From assembly GCA_027490345.1 (NCBI GenBank), contig JAIXYF010000303.1, positions 1 through 25,904 on the forward strand: DNA of 25,904 bases. Reading direction: 5' to 3'. This stretch comes from Novosphingobium sp. (GTDB taxonomy: Bacteria; Pseudomonadota; Alphaproteobacteria; Sphingomonadales; Sphingomonadaceae). A program made the translations under genes and the position numbers. Shown here piece by piece: positions 7,045-14,240 of this stretch. Position 1 is the first letter of the stretch, and each line of letters starts with the position of its first letter. The notes below the pieces were generated by a model. The model saw nothing but the letters and a program-made list of their open reading frames with translations. It did no database searches and was not told the origin of the DNA.

Positions 7045-8234
7045 ACGGGCACGGCTTCCACCGCGTAACTGGCAGTCGCGGCCGAAAGCTTTTCCAAGAA
7101 TTCGTCGATATGGCTGTCGTCGATCACCAGCGGCGGCAGTACGCGGAAGGTCATGTCACCCGCCGCCACGGTCAGCAGCTGGTGGTTGTCACGCATGTGC
7201 GCCACGAACGGACGCGGCTCGATCTTCATCTTGACGCCGAGCATCAGGCCGCGTCCGCGCACCAGTTCGAACATGTCGGGATAGTTGCCGATGAACTGCT
7301 CGAGTCGCCCACGCAGCCGCTCACCCTTGGCTTTGACTTCGGCCAGAAAGGCAGGCTCTGCCACCACATCCAGCACGGCTTCTGCAGCGGCCATCGCCAG
7401 CGGATTGCCGCCATAAGTGCTGCCATGGGTGCCGATCACCATGCCGCGTGCAGCCTTTTCAGTGGCGAGGCAGGCCCCCAGCGGGAAGCCGCCGCCGATG
7501 CCCTTGGCAGTCGCCATGATATCGGGCGTCACGCCATATTGCTCATAGGCATAGAGATCGCCCGTACGCGCCACGCCGCATTGCACTTCGTCGAAAATCA
7601 GCATGAGGTTGTGCTCGTCCGCTAGATCACGCAGCCCTTGGAGGAACTCCGACGAAGCATCGCGGATGCCGCCCTCACCCTGAATCGGCTCGACCAGGAA
7701 ACCTGCCGTGTGCGGTCCGATGGCTGCCCGCGCGCCTTCGAGATCGTCGAAGTCGACATAGCGGAAGCCTTCGAGCAGCGGCATGAAGCCCTTGTGCATC
7801 TTGTCCTGATTGGAAGCACTGATCGTGGCCATGGTGCGACCGTGGAACGCATTATTGAAGGTAATCAGCTCAAAGCGCTCGGTATTCCCGGCGTGCTGGT
7901 GGTAGGCGCGCGCGGTCTTCATCGCGCATTCCACTGCTTCGGCCCCGGAATTGGTGAAGAACACCGTGTCGGCAAACGTGAGGTCAACCAGCCGCTGCGC
8001 GAGGTGCTCGCCTTGCGGGCTGCCATAGAGGTTCGACACATGCATGAGCGTGGCCGCCTGCCGCTGGATGGCGCCGATCAGGTGTTCGTTGCTGTGGCCC
8101 AGCAGGTTGACCGCAATGCCGCTGGCAAAATCGAGATAGCGCGTGCCGTCCTCGCTGATCAGATGGCAGTGTTCCCCACGCACCGGACGCACGCCGCACC
8201 GGGGATAGACGGGCATTAACGGGGTGATCGACAT
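7041..8234 (-). CDS. argD: Acetylornithine aminotransferase
   Basis: A 397-residue class III PLP-dependent aminotransferase. It converts N-acetylglutamate semialdehyde to N-acetylornithine and often also acts on succinyl-diaminopimelate in lysine synthesis. Visible are the phosphate-binding NSGAEA (residues 95-100), the cofactor Asp in FDEVQCG (214-220) and the Schiff-base lysine 244 in MATAKGIGGGFPLGA. The start at 8234 is preceded by GGAAGGAAG with good spacing. It is first in a translationally coupled argD-argF-hslO operon. Related 4-aminobutyrate or ornithine aminotransferases look alike, but the coupling to argF makes ArgD the best call. Confidence 0.96.
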   Translation of the reverse strand: MSITPLMPVYPRCGVRPVRGEHCHLISEDGTRYLDFASGIAVNLLGHSNEHLIGAIQRQAATLMHVSNLYGSPQGEHLAQRLVDLTFADTVFFTNSGAEAVECAMKTARAYHQHAGNTERFELITFNNAFHGRTMATISASNQDKMHKGFMPLLEGFRYVDFDDLEGARAAIGPHTAGFLVEPIQGEGGIRDASSEFLQGLRDLADEHNLMLIFDEVQCGVARTGDLYAYEQYGVTPDIMATAKGIGGGFPLGACLATEKAARGMVIGTHGSTYGGNPLAMAAAEAVLDVVAEPAFLAEVKAKGERLRGRLEQFIGNYPDMFELVRGRGLMLGVKMKIEPRPFVAHMRDNHQLLTVAAGDMTFRVLPPLVIDDSHIDEFLEKLSAATASYAVEAVPV

Positions 8235-8293
8235 GGACGCTTCCTTCCTGCTTCGGCTAACGCTGCGCCGGGAGTGTTATCGTAAACGACAAA

Positions 8294-8315
8294 TGGCGAC
8301 CCCGAAGGGCCGCCA
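8294..8315 (-). terminator. Probable terminator of the cold-shock gene
   Basis: Read on the minus strand, UGGCGGCCC pairs with GGGUCGCCA (one G-U pair) around a UUCG tetraloop, and the sequence continues AUUUGUCGUUUA. It lies between the cold-shock stop at 8375 and the argD start at 8234. The U tract is interrupted, so its strength is uncertain. A second, weaker 6-bp hairpin lies at 8342-8359. Confidence 0.55.
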
Positions 8316-8374
8316 CTCGCGAATTGATCAAGGCACAGGCAAGCGGCCGTCAAGCCGCTCGCAATGCACCGATC

Positions 8375-9175
8375 TCAGTCTTGTCGGGGCACCAGGTTCA
8401 CGGCCGAGTGCTTGCCACGCCGATCGACTTCGAGGTCGAACTCAAGCTTGTCGCCCTCGTTCAGCTCACGCATGCCCGAACGCTCCACCGCGCTGATGTG
8501 AACGAACGCATCCGGCTGGCCATCATCACGCGTGATAAAGCCGAAGCCCTTCATCGCGTTGAAGAACTTGACCGTGCCCGTTGCCTTCTCACCGGTCAGC
8601 TGGCGCTGGGGTGCAGCAGGCTTGGCCGCCACTGCGATCACATCACCAACCACCTGAAGATCGGCAGCGGAAACCTTGCCACCACGATCAACGAGGTTGA
8701 ATTCGAGCTGCTGCCCTTCAGCCAGGCTTTCCAGCCCGGCACGCTCGACCGCGCTGATGTGCACGAACACATCTTCGCCGCCATCTTCGCGCTGGATGAA
8801 GCCGAAGCCCTTCTGGGAATTGAAGAACTTCACGACGCCCTTGCCGGTGCCGACCACCTGGGCGGGCATGCCGCCACCGCCGCCACCGCCGCCGCGCGGG
8901 CCGCCGAAGCCGCCACCACCGCCGCCGCCGCCGCGCGGGCCGCCGAAGCCGCCACCACCGCCGCCGCCAAAGCCGCCACGGTCGCCGCCGCCAAAGCCAC
9001 CGCGATCACCGCCGCCGAAACCACCACGACCGCCACCGCCGCCAAAGCCGCCACGGTCGAATCCGCCGCCAAAGCCGCTGCCACCACCGCCGCCGTAGGG
9101 GTCGAAACCGCCTTCGTCACCGAAACCATCGCGCTTGTCGCGTCCGCGACCCCGCCGCCCTCTGTCAAAACCCAT
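8375..9175 (-). CDS. Double cold-shock-domain protein with glycine-rich RGG/FGG N-terminus
   Basis: A 266-residue protein with two cold-shock domains that bind single-stranded RNA or DNA. Residues 1-102 are a low-complexity tail dominated by Gly, with DRGGFGGG-type repeats, Arg-Gly-Gly boxes and FGG steps, and a charged start (GFDRGRRGRGRDKRDG). Domain 1 (about 109-176) has RNP1-like KGFGFIQ at 122-128 and RNP2-like VFVHI at 136-140. Domain 2 (about 199-264) has KGFGFI at 209-214 and AFVHI at 223-227. The longer open frame to 9310 lacks support; the start at 9175 opens the basic tail, with AAGG about 12 bases upstream. An in-frame Met103 (codon at 8869) sits exactly at the edge of domain 1 and could give a short isoform. 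Double-domain cold-shock proteins are usual in Alphaproteobacteria; a tail this long is less usual. Confidence 0.9.
   Translation of the reverse strand: MGFDRGRRGRGRDKRDGFGDEGGFDPYGGGGGSGFGGGFDRGGFGGGGGRGGFGGGDRGGFGGGDRGGFGGGGGGGFGGPRGGGGGGGGFGGPRGGGGGGGGMPAQVVGTGKGVVKFFNSQKGFGFIQREDGGEDVFVHISAVERAGLESLAEGQQLEFNLVDRGGKVSAADLQVVGDVIAVAAKPAAPQRQLTGEKATGTVKFFNAMKGFGFITRDDGQPDAFVHISAVERSGMRELNEGDKLEFDLEVDRRGKHSAVNLVPRQD
8871..9105. repeat. Imperfect GC-rich tandem repeats within the cold-shock gene
   Basis: The segment coding for the glycine-rich tail is made of CCGCCR-type triplets. It includes two near-identical copies of about 40 bases around GCGCGGGCCGCCGAAGCC (near 8892 and 8934) and several CCGCCGCCAAAGCCGCC units. 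Such repeats can expand or contract by slippage in multiples of three. Confidence 0.75.
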
Positions 9176-9430
9176 AAAAACCAATAAACCTTCGTTCCGC
9201 CCCTGCTTTCCTGGGTGCCGCTGGCCGGACGCGGTTGCCGGCGGCACAACAAGGGAAATGCGCGAGACTCCGCTCGCCTGATCCTCTGCAGCGAACACTA
9301 TAACCAACAAACGCCTTCAGCGCGAACGGATTCGTTGCTTGGCGCAACTTGCAAGACAATCGGTGTGGCCATTGTGCCATGCCAGTGTGGCTCTTGCCCT
9401 TGGCGGGCGGTTTGGGCAAAGCATGCGGCC
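9176..9430. promoter_or_regulatory. Divergent spacer between the cold-shock gene and the TerC-like gene
   Basis: This 255-base region should hold promoters for both directions. On the minus strand a TATAGT at 9302-9297 could be a -10 box for the cold-shock gene, without a matching -35. It would give a 5' untranslated leader of about 115 bases, a length typical of cold-regulated mRNAs. Nothing convincing is visible for the plus strand. Confidence 0.3.
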
Positions 9431-9859
9431 ATGCAACTGCTTTCCCTTCTGGCCGATCCATCGGCTTGGGCCGCGCTTGTCACATTGATTCTGCTCGGAA
9501 TCGGGCTGGGCATCGACAACCTGATCTTCATTGCCATCCTTTCGAACAAGCTGCCCGCCCACCAGCAGGCCAAAGCTCGGCGCATCGGCTTGATGATGGC
9601 GCTGGGCCTGCGGTTGGGGCTGCTGACGCTGATCGGCTGGATCGTCACGCTCACCGCGCCGCTGATAAATCTGGGCCTGACCGCCGGGGCTGACGCGCAT
9701 GGCCAGCCTCTGTTCGAATCCGCGCTTTCCGGCCGCGATCTCATTCTCATCACCGGCGGGCTTTTTCTGCTGTGGAAGGCGTCCAAGGAAATCCACCACA
9801 CCACTCGCATCATTCACGCATCACGCATCAGGGGCCGACATCATGTTCCGCAAGATTGA
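9431..9859 (+). pseudogene. TerC-family membrane protein, apparently truncated at the C-terminus
   Basis: A 142-residue product from the ATG at 9431. Residues about 10-128 match the first half of TerC-family integral membrane proteins: LLGIGLGIDNLIFIAILSNK with the family's Asp-Asn pair, a second helix LGLRLGLLTLIGWIVTL, and GRDLILITGGLFLLWKASKEIHH. Family members normally run to about 230-260 residues and contain a second helix bundle with another conserved Asp. Here the frame ends soon after EIHH in an unrelated tail (RIRGRHHVPQD) and runs 17 bases into the next gene. Remnants of the second half are not visible in any frame, because the DUF442 gene begins at once. A 3' deletion is the simplest reading. 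A genuinely short TerC variant cannot be excluded. Confidence 0.65.
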
Positions 9860-10277
9860 CGACAAGACTTACGCCAGCCCCCAGATCGAACTGGCCGACA
9901 TCGCCGAAGCCGTCGCGCTCGGCATCGGCATGATCATCAACAACCGGCCTGAGGGCGAATCGGCGGACCAGACCTCGGGGACCGAGATCGAGGCCGCCGC
10001 ACGCGAAGCCGGCATCAGCTACGTCGCCATTCCGGTCACGCACGCAGGCTTCTCGATGCCGCAGGTCGAGGCCATGGAGGCCGCTCTGGCCGCTGCGGGT
10101 GAAAGGCCGGTGCTGGCCTATTGCCGATCGGGCACGCGCTCCACGCTGCTTTGGGCACTGGCGCAGGCGCGGCAGGGCATGGCCATCGATGCAATTGCCG
10201 CGCATGCGGCCGGCGCGGGCTACGATGTCAGCCCCATCCTGCCGCAGCTCGATTTCCTCGCCGCGCAGGCCCGCTAA
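9843..10277 (+). CDS. DUF442 / TIGR01244-family phosphatase- or sulfurtransferase-like protein
   Basis: A 144-residue soluble protein with the fold of dual-specificity phosphatases. It has the N-terminal FRKIDDKTYASPQI start, GIGMIINNRPEGES, and a catalytic-type loop YCRSGTRS with Cys94 and Arg99. Proteins of this family occur alone or fused to beta-lactamase-like sulfur dioxygenases (Blh). A role in sulfide or persulfide metabolism has been proposed, but stand-alone members are poorly characterised. GGGG about 6-9 bases upstream serves as the ribosome binding site. The gene starts 17 bases inside the 3' end of the TerC-like frame and is followed after 16 bases by a small membrane protein gene. 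Confidence 0.85.
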   Translation: MFRKIDDKTYASPQIELADIAEAVALGIGMIINNRPEGESADQTSGTEIEAAAREAGISYVAIPVTHAGFSMPQVEAMEAALAAAGERPVLAYCRSGTRSTLLWALAQARQGMAIDAIAAHAAGAGYDVSPILPQLDFLAAQAR

Positions 10278-10293
10278 GACAGAGACGCGGCGC

Positions 10294-10734
10294 ATGGACC
10301 GGCTTGCTGCTTTCCTCGCACTCCCAGGGATCGCCGTTGCCCTGCAGGCGGCCGCTTCGCTGCTTGCGGTGCTGCTGGTCTTCTGGCTGGTGCGCGCCCT
10401 GAACCTTGGCAGCGATGTGCGCATCACTGACGAGGCCGAGGCCCGCGCCCTGGCCGAACAGGCACGCTGCGGATTCGATCCGGTCGAAGTTGCGCTCGAT
10501 CGGGCGCGAATCGGCGCCCTGCTACGCAACGCCGCCGGAGAGGTCATGCTGATCCGCCGCCACGGCGCACGCTTTGCCGCGCGCGTCCTCACCTCGCATG
10601 CCGGTGTCCGCCTTGATCGGGGCTTCCTCACGCTTTCGACCACTGATCCCCATTTCGGCAGCATCACGCTCGATCTGGGCGATCAGGCGCAAGTCTGGGC
10701 CGCAAGCCTGCGCCGCCTCGGAGGGCGCGCATGA
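10294..10734 (+). CDS. Small membrane-anchored protein of unknown function
   Basis: A 146-residue protein I do not recognise. One hydrophobic helix lies at about residues 9-34 (ALPGIAVALQAAASLLAVLL), followed by a soluble C-terminal part with EARALAEQARCGFDPVEVALD and a beta-rich end (GFLTLSTTDPHFGSITLDLG). This fits a single-pass protein with a cytoplasmic or periplasmic domain. It overlaps the next gene by four bases (ATGA at 10731-10734), so it is translationally coupled to the sterol-desaturase-family enzyme and may be its accessory or membrane partner. The start ATG at 10294 was chosen because the membrane helix follows directly. Longer starts read into the previous gene. Confidence 0.75.
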   Translation: MDRLAAFLALPGIAVALQAAASLLAVLLVFWLVRALNLGSDVRITDEAEARALAEQARCGFDPVEVALDRARIGALLRNAAGEVMLIRRHGARFAARVLTSHAGVRLDRGFLTLSTTDPHFGSITLDLGDQAQVWAASLRRLGGRA

Positions 10735-11720
10735 CTGATCCTGTCGCCGCGGTCCTCACCGCGCTCAGCCAACCGATCCCCCATGCGGTCGATGTCATCG
10801 CCTATGCCGTGCCCGCCCTCATCGCGCTCATCCTGATCGAGATCGCGTGGGCGCGCCGCCATGCGCCCGATGCCTATGAACCGCGCGACATGCTCACCTC
10901 GCTGCTGATGGGGCTGGGCAGCACGATTGCCGGCGTCCTGGTGGCGGGAGCGATTCTGGGCGCGGCGCAGTGGCTTTACCTTCACCGTATCGCCACTGTG
11001 CCTTATGTCTGGTGGTCATGGCTCGCCGTGCTGGTGCTTGATGATTTCAACTACTACTGGGCGCACCGCACTGGCCACCGCGTGCGCTGGTTCTGGGCCG
11101 CGCATGTCAATCATCACACCAGCCAGCACTATAACCTCAGCACCGCGCTGCGTCAGACGTGGACCGGCTTCTTTGCGCTTTCTTTCGCGTTCCGCATCTG
11201 GCCCGCGTTCGTGGGCGTGCCGCCCGAAATGCTGCTAACCGCCGGGGCGATCAACACGGTTGGGCAGTTCTGGATTCACACAGAAGCGGTGCGCCGGATG
11301 CCAGGCTGGTTCGAATGGGTGTTCAACACCCCCTCGCACCACCGCGTCCACCACGCGACCAATCCGCTTTACCTCGATCGCAACTTTGCCGGCGTGCTGA
11401 TGATTTGGGACCGCCTGTTCGGCACCTTCCAGCCCGAGCTGGACGACGAACCTGCCCGCTACGGCGTGATCCGCCAGCTCGGCACGTTTAACCTGCTGCA
11501 CAGCGTGTTCCACGAATGGAAAGGCATTCTGGCAGACTGCATCGCCGCGCCCTGGCGCCACAAGCTGGCCTATCTGGTGCGCGAACCGGGCTGGAGCCAC
11601 GATGGCAGCCGCGACAGCAGCGATACGATCCGCGCCCGCTGTCTGGCGCGCAATGGCGCCCTAGCGCCCGATCAGCCCCAGCGCATGGCGGATGAACAAG
11701 TCGCGGTCCGCCACCCATAA
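10731..11720 (+). CDS. Sterol desaturase / fatty acid hydroxylase family protein
   Basis: A 329-residue integral membrane di-iron oxygenase. Hydrophobic segments lie at about residues 20-40, 58-82 and 92-110. The eight-histidine metal site is visible: HRTGH (112-116), HVNHH (125-129), His183 and HHRVHH (203-208). Family members hydroxylate or desaturate sterols, fatty acids, carotenoids or sphingoid bases; the substrate here is unknown. In a sphingomonad, carotenoids, hopanoids and sphingolipids are all possible. It is coupled by ATGA to the small membrane protein before it. The last 60 bases, a polar tail after CLARNGALAPDQ, overlap the 3' end of the convergent lipoprotein gene. Confidence 0.92.
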   Translation: MTDPVAAVLTALSQPIPHAVDVIAYAVPALIALILIEIAWARRHAPDAYEPRDMLTSLLMGLGSTIAGVLVAGAILGAAQWLYLHRIATVPYVWWSWLAVLVLDDFNYYWAHRTGHRVRWFWAAHVNHHTSQHYNLSTALRQTWTGFFALSFAFRIWPAFVGVPPEMLLTAGAINTVGQFWIHTEAVRRMPGWFEWVFNTPSHHRVHHATNPLYLDRNFAGVLMIWDRLFGTFQPELDDEPARYGVIRQLGTFNLLHSVFHEWKGILADCIAAPWRHKLAYLVREPGWSHDGSRDSSDTIRARCLARNGALAPDQPQRMADEQVAVRHP

Positions 11721-13157
11721 GGCTTCATCAGAAAGGCGCGGGTTCACATAAGTCCAGCCATCGGATGAGAAGACCTTGGCAAAGGTGCCCCGCGTGCCGA
11801 ATGCCAGCGAAACCGCACGCTGCTCGCCGCGCGTCGTCAGGCCTTCACCCACAATGGTCGCGGTCCCCGGCTCGAACCCGCGCCCCCACGGCCGCAGGGC
11901 AAACACGAAAGGCTCGTTGCGGAAACTGCGCACGTCGGTGTTGAAGAACACCGATAGATAGACCTGATCCAGCGTCTCCAGCGCGGCGGGCTGCATCTGC
12001 CATTCGGGCCTTGCGATCACCGGCCATGGATAGTGCTGCGGATTGCCGTAAAGAATCTCGCTGCGCAGATCGACCAGCCCTTCGCGCGGCTCCTGCTGCG
12101 GCTGCACGCGTTCGATCTTCAGGCCATTGGCCCAGGTAAACCCGAACGAGGAGGCATCGATCAGCGGCATGGCCGAAGGCGAGCCGATCCCCGGCATGTT
12201 GGAGACCGTGACGTTCTCGTAGACGCGCAGATAGGCCTTGTCTTTCAGTTGGTGCCCGCTGGCCACGTTGCCGCCGCCCTTCTGCCCTTGCCAGCGCACA
12301 TTGCGAAAATGAGAAACCAGCGTTCCGTTGATATAGGTGCTGTGTTCCTGATCGACATTGGTCCCGACATTGCCCGCGATCTCGCTGTCTTCGATGTAGA
12401 GCATGGTTTCCCCGCCCGGCGCGAAGATCGCATTCTTGCCGCCGAAGATCTTCGATCGGCGCACCACGGCGGTAAACAGTCCCGGCGGCGCCCCGCCATA
12501 GGTTTCGAGGTGCACGGCGCCCATCGGCTGGATCGCGCCGGGGAAATCCAACTCGATATCGCGCATCTCGAAGTGGATGCGGTTCTGCTGCATTTCCAGC
12601 GCGCGCATCGGCAGCGCCGCCCATTCGTTGCCGGTCCGGAACGTCACCCGCTCACCTGGGATCGAAGAGCGGAAAATGTACTGTGTGCCGTTGGTATTGT
12701 TGATGATGTTCGGCAGGGTCGGCGCAAAAGGATAGACGCACGGCCGCCCCATGCGGTCACGCGCCTCATAGATATACTCAAGGCCGCCCTCGGCCCGGCC
12801 ATAAAGCGAAGCGGCATCGTTGCCCTGATAGACTTCGCGCCCCGCCGCCTGCGAGGCATCGCACTTCACGAAAAACCGATTGGCGGGCCGGCGCAGCCCC
12901 TGCATCGGCATGTAAAAGGGATAGCTCGCATCGCGGGCGGCGAATTCGGCGGGCGTTTGCGGCGCAGGCATTTCCGGCGGAACTACGGGCTGAAGCGGCG
13001 GCTGGACCGGGGCGGGAGCCGCCCGCTGGGCCTTGCCGCGCGCCGCCGTTTGCGCGTTCGATTCGCCGCTCATACCGCTGCAACCGATCACACCCAGCAA
13101 GGCGGCGCTTGCCGCCAGCGTCAGCGTCAGTCCCGGTCTTGCCATCCATCCCGCCAT
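11661..13157 (-). CDS. Lipoprotein with probable right-handed beta-helix, function unknown
   Basis: A 498-residue protein from the ATG at 13157, with AGG 8 bases upstream. A GTG at 13166 is the alternative start. A type II signal ends in the lipobox GVIGC with Cys26; Ser follows, favouring outer-membrane sorting. A Pro/Ala linker (about 47-69) precedes the soluble part. Residues about 150-335 look like rungs of a parallel beta-helix, with Asn-rich turns (NIINNTNGTQYIF) and repeated short strands (MLYIEDSEIAGNVGT, YINGTLVSHFRNVRW). GHQLKDKA at 301-308 resembles the GHxLKSRA element of right-handed beta-helix proteins. The C-terminal part (about 380-498) ends LFIRHALGLIGR. No catalytic motif was recognised. 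Polysaccharide binding or cleavage at the cell surface is a guess. Confidence 0.8.
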   Translation of the reverse strand: MAGWMARPGLTLTLAASAALLGVIGCSGMSGESNAQTAARGKAQRAAPAPVQPPLQPVVPPEMPAPQTPAEFAARDASYPFYMPMQGLRRPANRFFVKCDASQAAGREVYQGNDAASLYGRAEGGLEYIYEARDRMGRPCVYPFAPTLPNIINNTNGTQYIFRSSIPGERVTFRTGNEWAALPMRALEMQQNRIHFEMRDIELDFPGAIQPMGAVHLETYGGAPPGLFTAVVRRSKIFGGKNAIFAPGGETMLYIEDSEIAGNVGTNVDQEHSTYINGTLVSHFRNVRWQGQKGGGNVASGHQLKDKAYLRVYENVTVSNMPGIGSPSAMPLIDASSFGFTWANGLKIERVQPQQEPREGLVDLRSEILYGNPQHYPWPVIARPEWQMQPAALETLDQVYLSVFFNTDVRSFRNEPFVFALRPWGRGFEPGTATIVGEGLTTRGEQRAVSLAFGTRGTFAKVFSSDGWTYVNPRLSDEALWVADRDLFIRHALGLIGR

Positions 13158-13211
13158 CGGGAGCACCTCGCGCTTGCCCAGCGACTGAACCCGTCGCTCG
13201 GCCAGGCCATA

Positions 13212-13253
13212 GGCGCCTGCCGGTTAAGGCGCCCATAACCCAGGCCCATAACC
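13212..13253. promoter_or_regulatory. Paired 9-base direct repeats and inverted GGCGCC upstream of the lipoprotein gene
   Basis: CCCATAACC occurs at 13232-13240 and again at 13245-13253 (centre spacing 13 bases). GGCGCC occurs at 13212-13217 and 13228-13233. They lie about 55-95 bases upstream of the lipoprotein start, in the 109-base gap before agmatine deiminase ends. They may be an operator for tandem binding of a regulator. I recognise no known site. Confidence 0.3.
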
Positions 13254-13266
13254 TTGCCCGGCAAGC

Positions 13267-14238
13267 TCAGGCGGCAGGCATCTGCTGGCTGGAGCAATGA
13301 AAGCCGCCGCCGCCAGCCAGCACCGCATCGGCCATCAGACCCACCACCGTACGCCCCGGAAACAGCTGCGCAATCGCCGCCACGCCATCATCATCGTGCG
13401 GCGTGCCGAACACCGGCACGATCACCACCGTGTTGGCGATGACGAAGTTCATGTAGCTCGCGGGCTGGATCACGCCGTTCGATTCCACAAGGCCGGGCGA
13501 AGGCACTTCCACCACGTCCACCCCGAAATCGCGCGCGCGCGCCGCGGCATCGGCGTAGATTGCGGCATTGGGATCGCCGGGCCCCGTAGCGCGCGGCACC
13601 GCCAGCCGGTTCGGCCCGGCAAACCGCGCCAAATTGTCGACATGCCCGTCGGTATGGTCATTGATCAAACCATCCCCCAGCCACAATACCCTGTCGAAAC
13701 CCAAATCGCGCGCCAACCGTGCTTCCAGATCGCCGCGCGACAAGGAAGGATTGCGATTCGGGTTCAGCAGGCACTGCTCGGTTGTAGCCACCAGACCCGT
13801 GCCATCGCCATCCAGCGCGCCGCCTTCCAGAATCCAGTCGCAGCGGTCAGCCGGCAGGCCCGCGCTCGCCGCCAGATCAGCGCCGATCGCCTCGTCTCCC
13901 GGCATCAGATACTTGCCGCCCCAGCCGTTGAAGCCAAACAGCCGCGCGCGGCGCTCGCCATCGCCCCATACCACCAGCGGCCCGGTGTCGCGCAGCCACA
14001 CATCGCCATAAACCCGCCGCTCAAGCGTAACCGCGCTCGAAACAAGGCTGCGCGCCCGCGCCTCGTTCGCCCCGTCGCGCACGATCAGGCGCACCTCCTG
14101 CCCGCTATCGGCCACGGCGCTGGCAAAGGCGGCAATCTGTTCCTGCGCGCGGCCGATCACACCAGACCACTCGTCCGCCAAGTGCGGGAAGCCGATCCAC
14201 AGCCAGTCTTGCGGGTGCCACTCAGGCGGCATCAGCAT
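13267..14238 (-). CDS. aguA: Agmatine deiminase / peptidylarginine deiminase family
   Basis: A 323-residue enzyme of the guanidine-modifying superfamily. It hydrolyses agmatine to N-carbamoylputrescine and ammonia, a step from arginine to putrescine. Catalytic features are all present: WLRDTGP with Asp84, ILEGGALD with Glu138, DHTDGHVDN with His199, and the nucleophile Cys315 in GGGFHCSSQQ near the C-terminus. It is slightly shorter than typical agmatine deiminases (about 340-370), and a few family members act on other guanidines, so the substrate is not proven. It starts 2 bases after the M28 peptidase stop, so the two are likely co-transcribed. No N-carbamoylputrescine amidase (aguB) is in the window. 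ATG 14238 or 14232 could be the start. Confidence 0.9.
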   Translation of the reverse strand: MLMPPEWHPQDWLWIGFPHLADEWSGVIGRAQEQIAAFASAVADSGQEVRLIVRDGANEARARSLVSSAVTLERRVYGDVWLRDTGPLVVWGDGERRARLFGFNGWGGKYLMPGDEAIGADLAASAGLPADRCDWILEGGALDGDGTGLVATTEQCLLNPNRNPSLSRGDLEARLARDLGFDRVLWLGDGLINDHTDGHVDNLARFAGPNRLAVPRATGPGDPNAAIYADAAARARDFGVDVVEVPSPGLVESNGVIQPASYMNFVIANTVVIVPVFGTPHDDDGVAAIAQLFPGRTVVGLMADAVLAGGGGFHCSSQQMPAA

Positions 14239-14240
14239 GA

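Noticed and set aside
8324..9187. Plus-strand Ala/Thr-rich open frame of 287 residues opposite the cold-shock gene
   Set aside because: Its low-complexity Ala/Lys tail is the complement of the Gly-rich repeats. The opposite strand encodes two textbook cold-shock domains.
12033..13238. Plus-strand open frame of 401 residues opposite the lipoprotein gene
   Set aside because: His/Arg/Ala-rich shadow. The minus strand has a lipobox, a ribosome binding site and coherent strand patterns.
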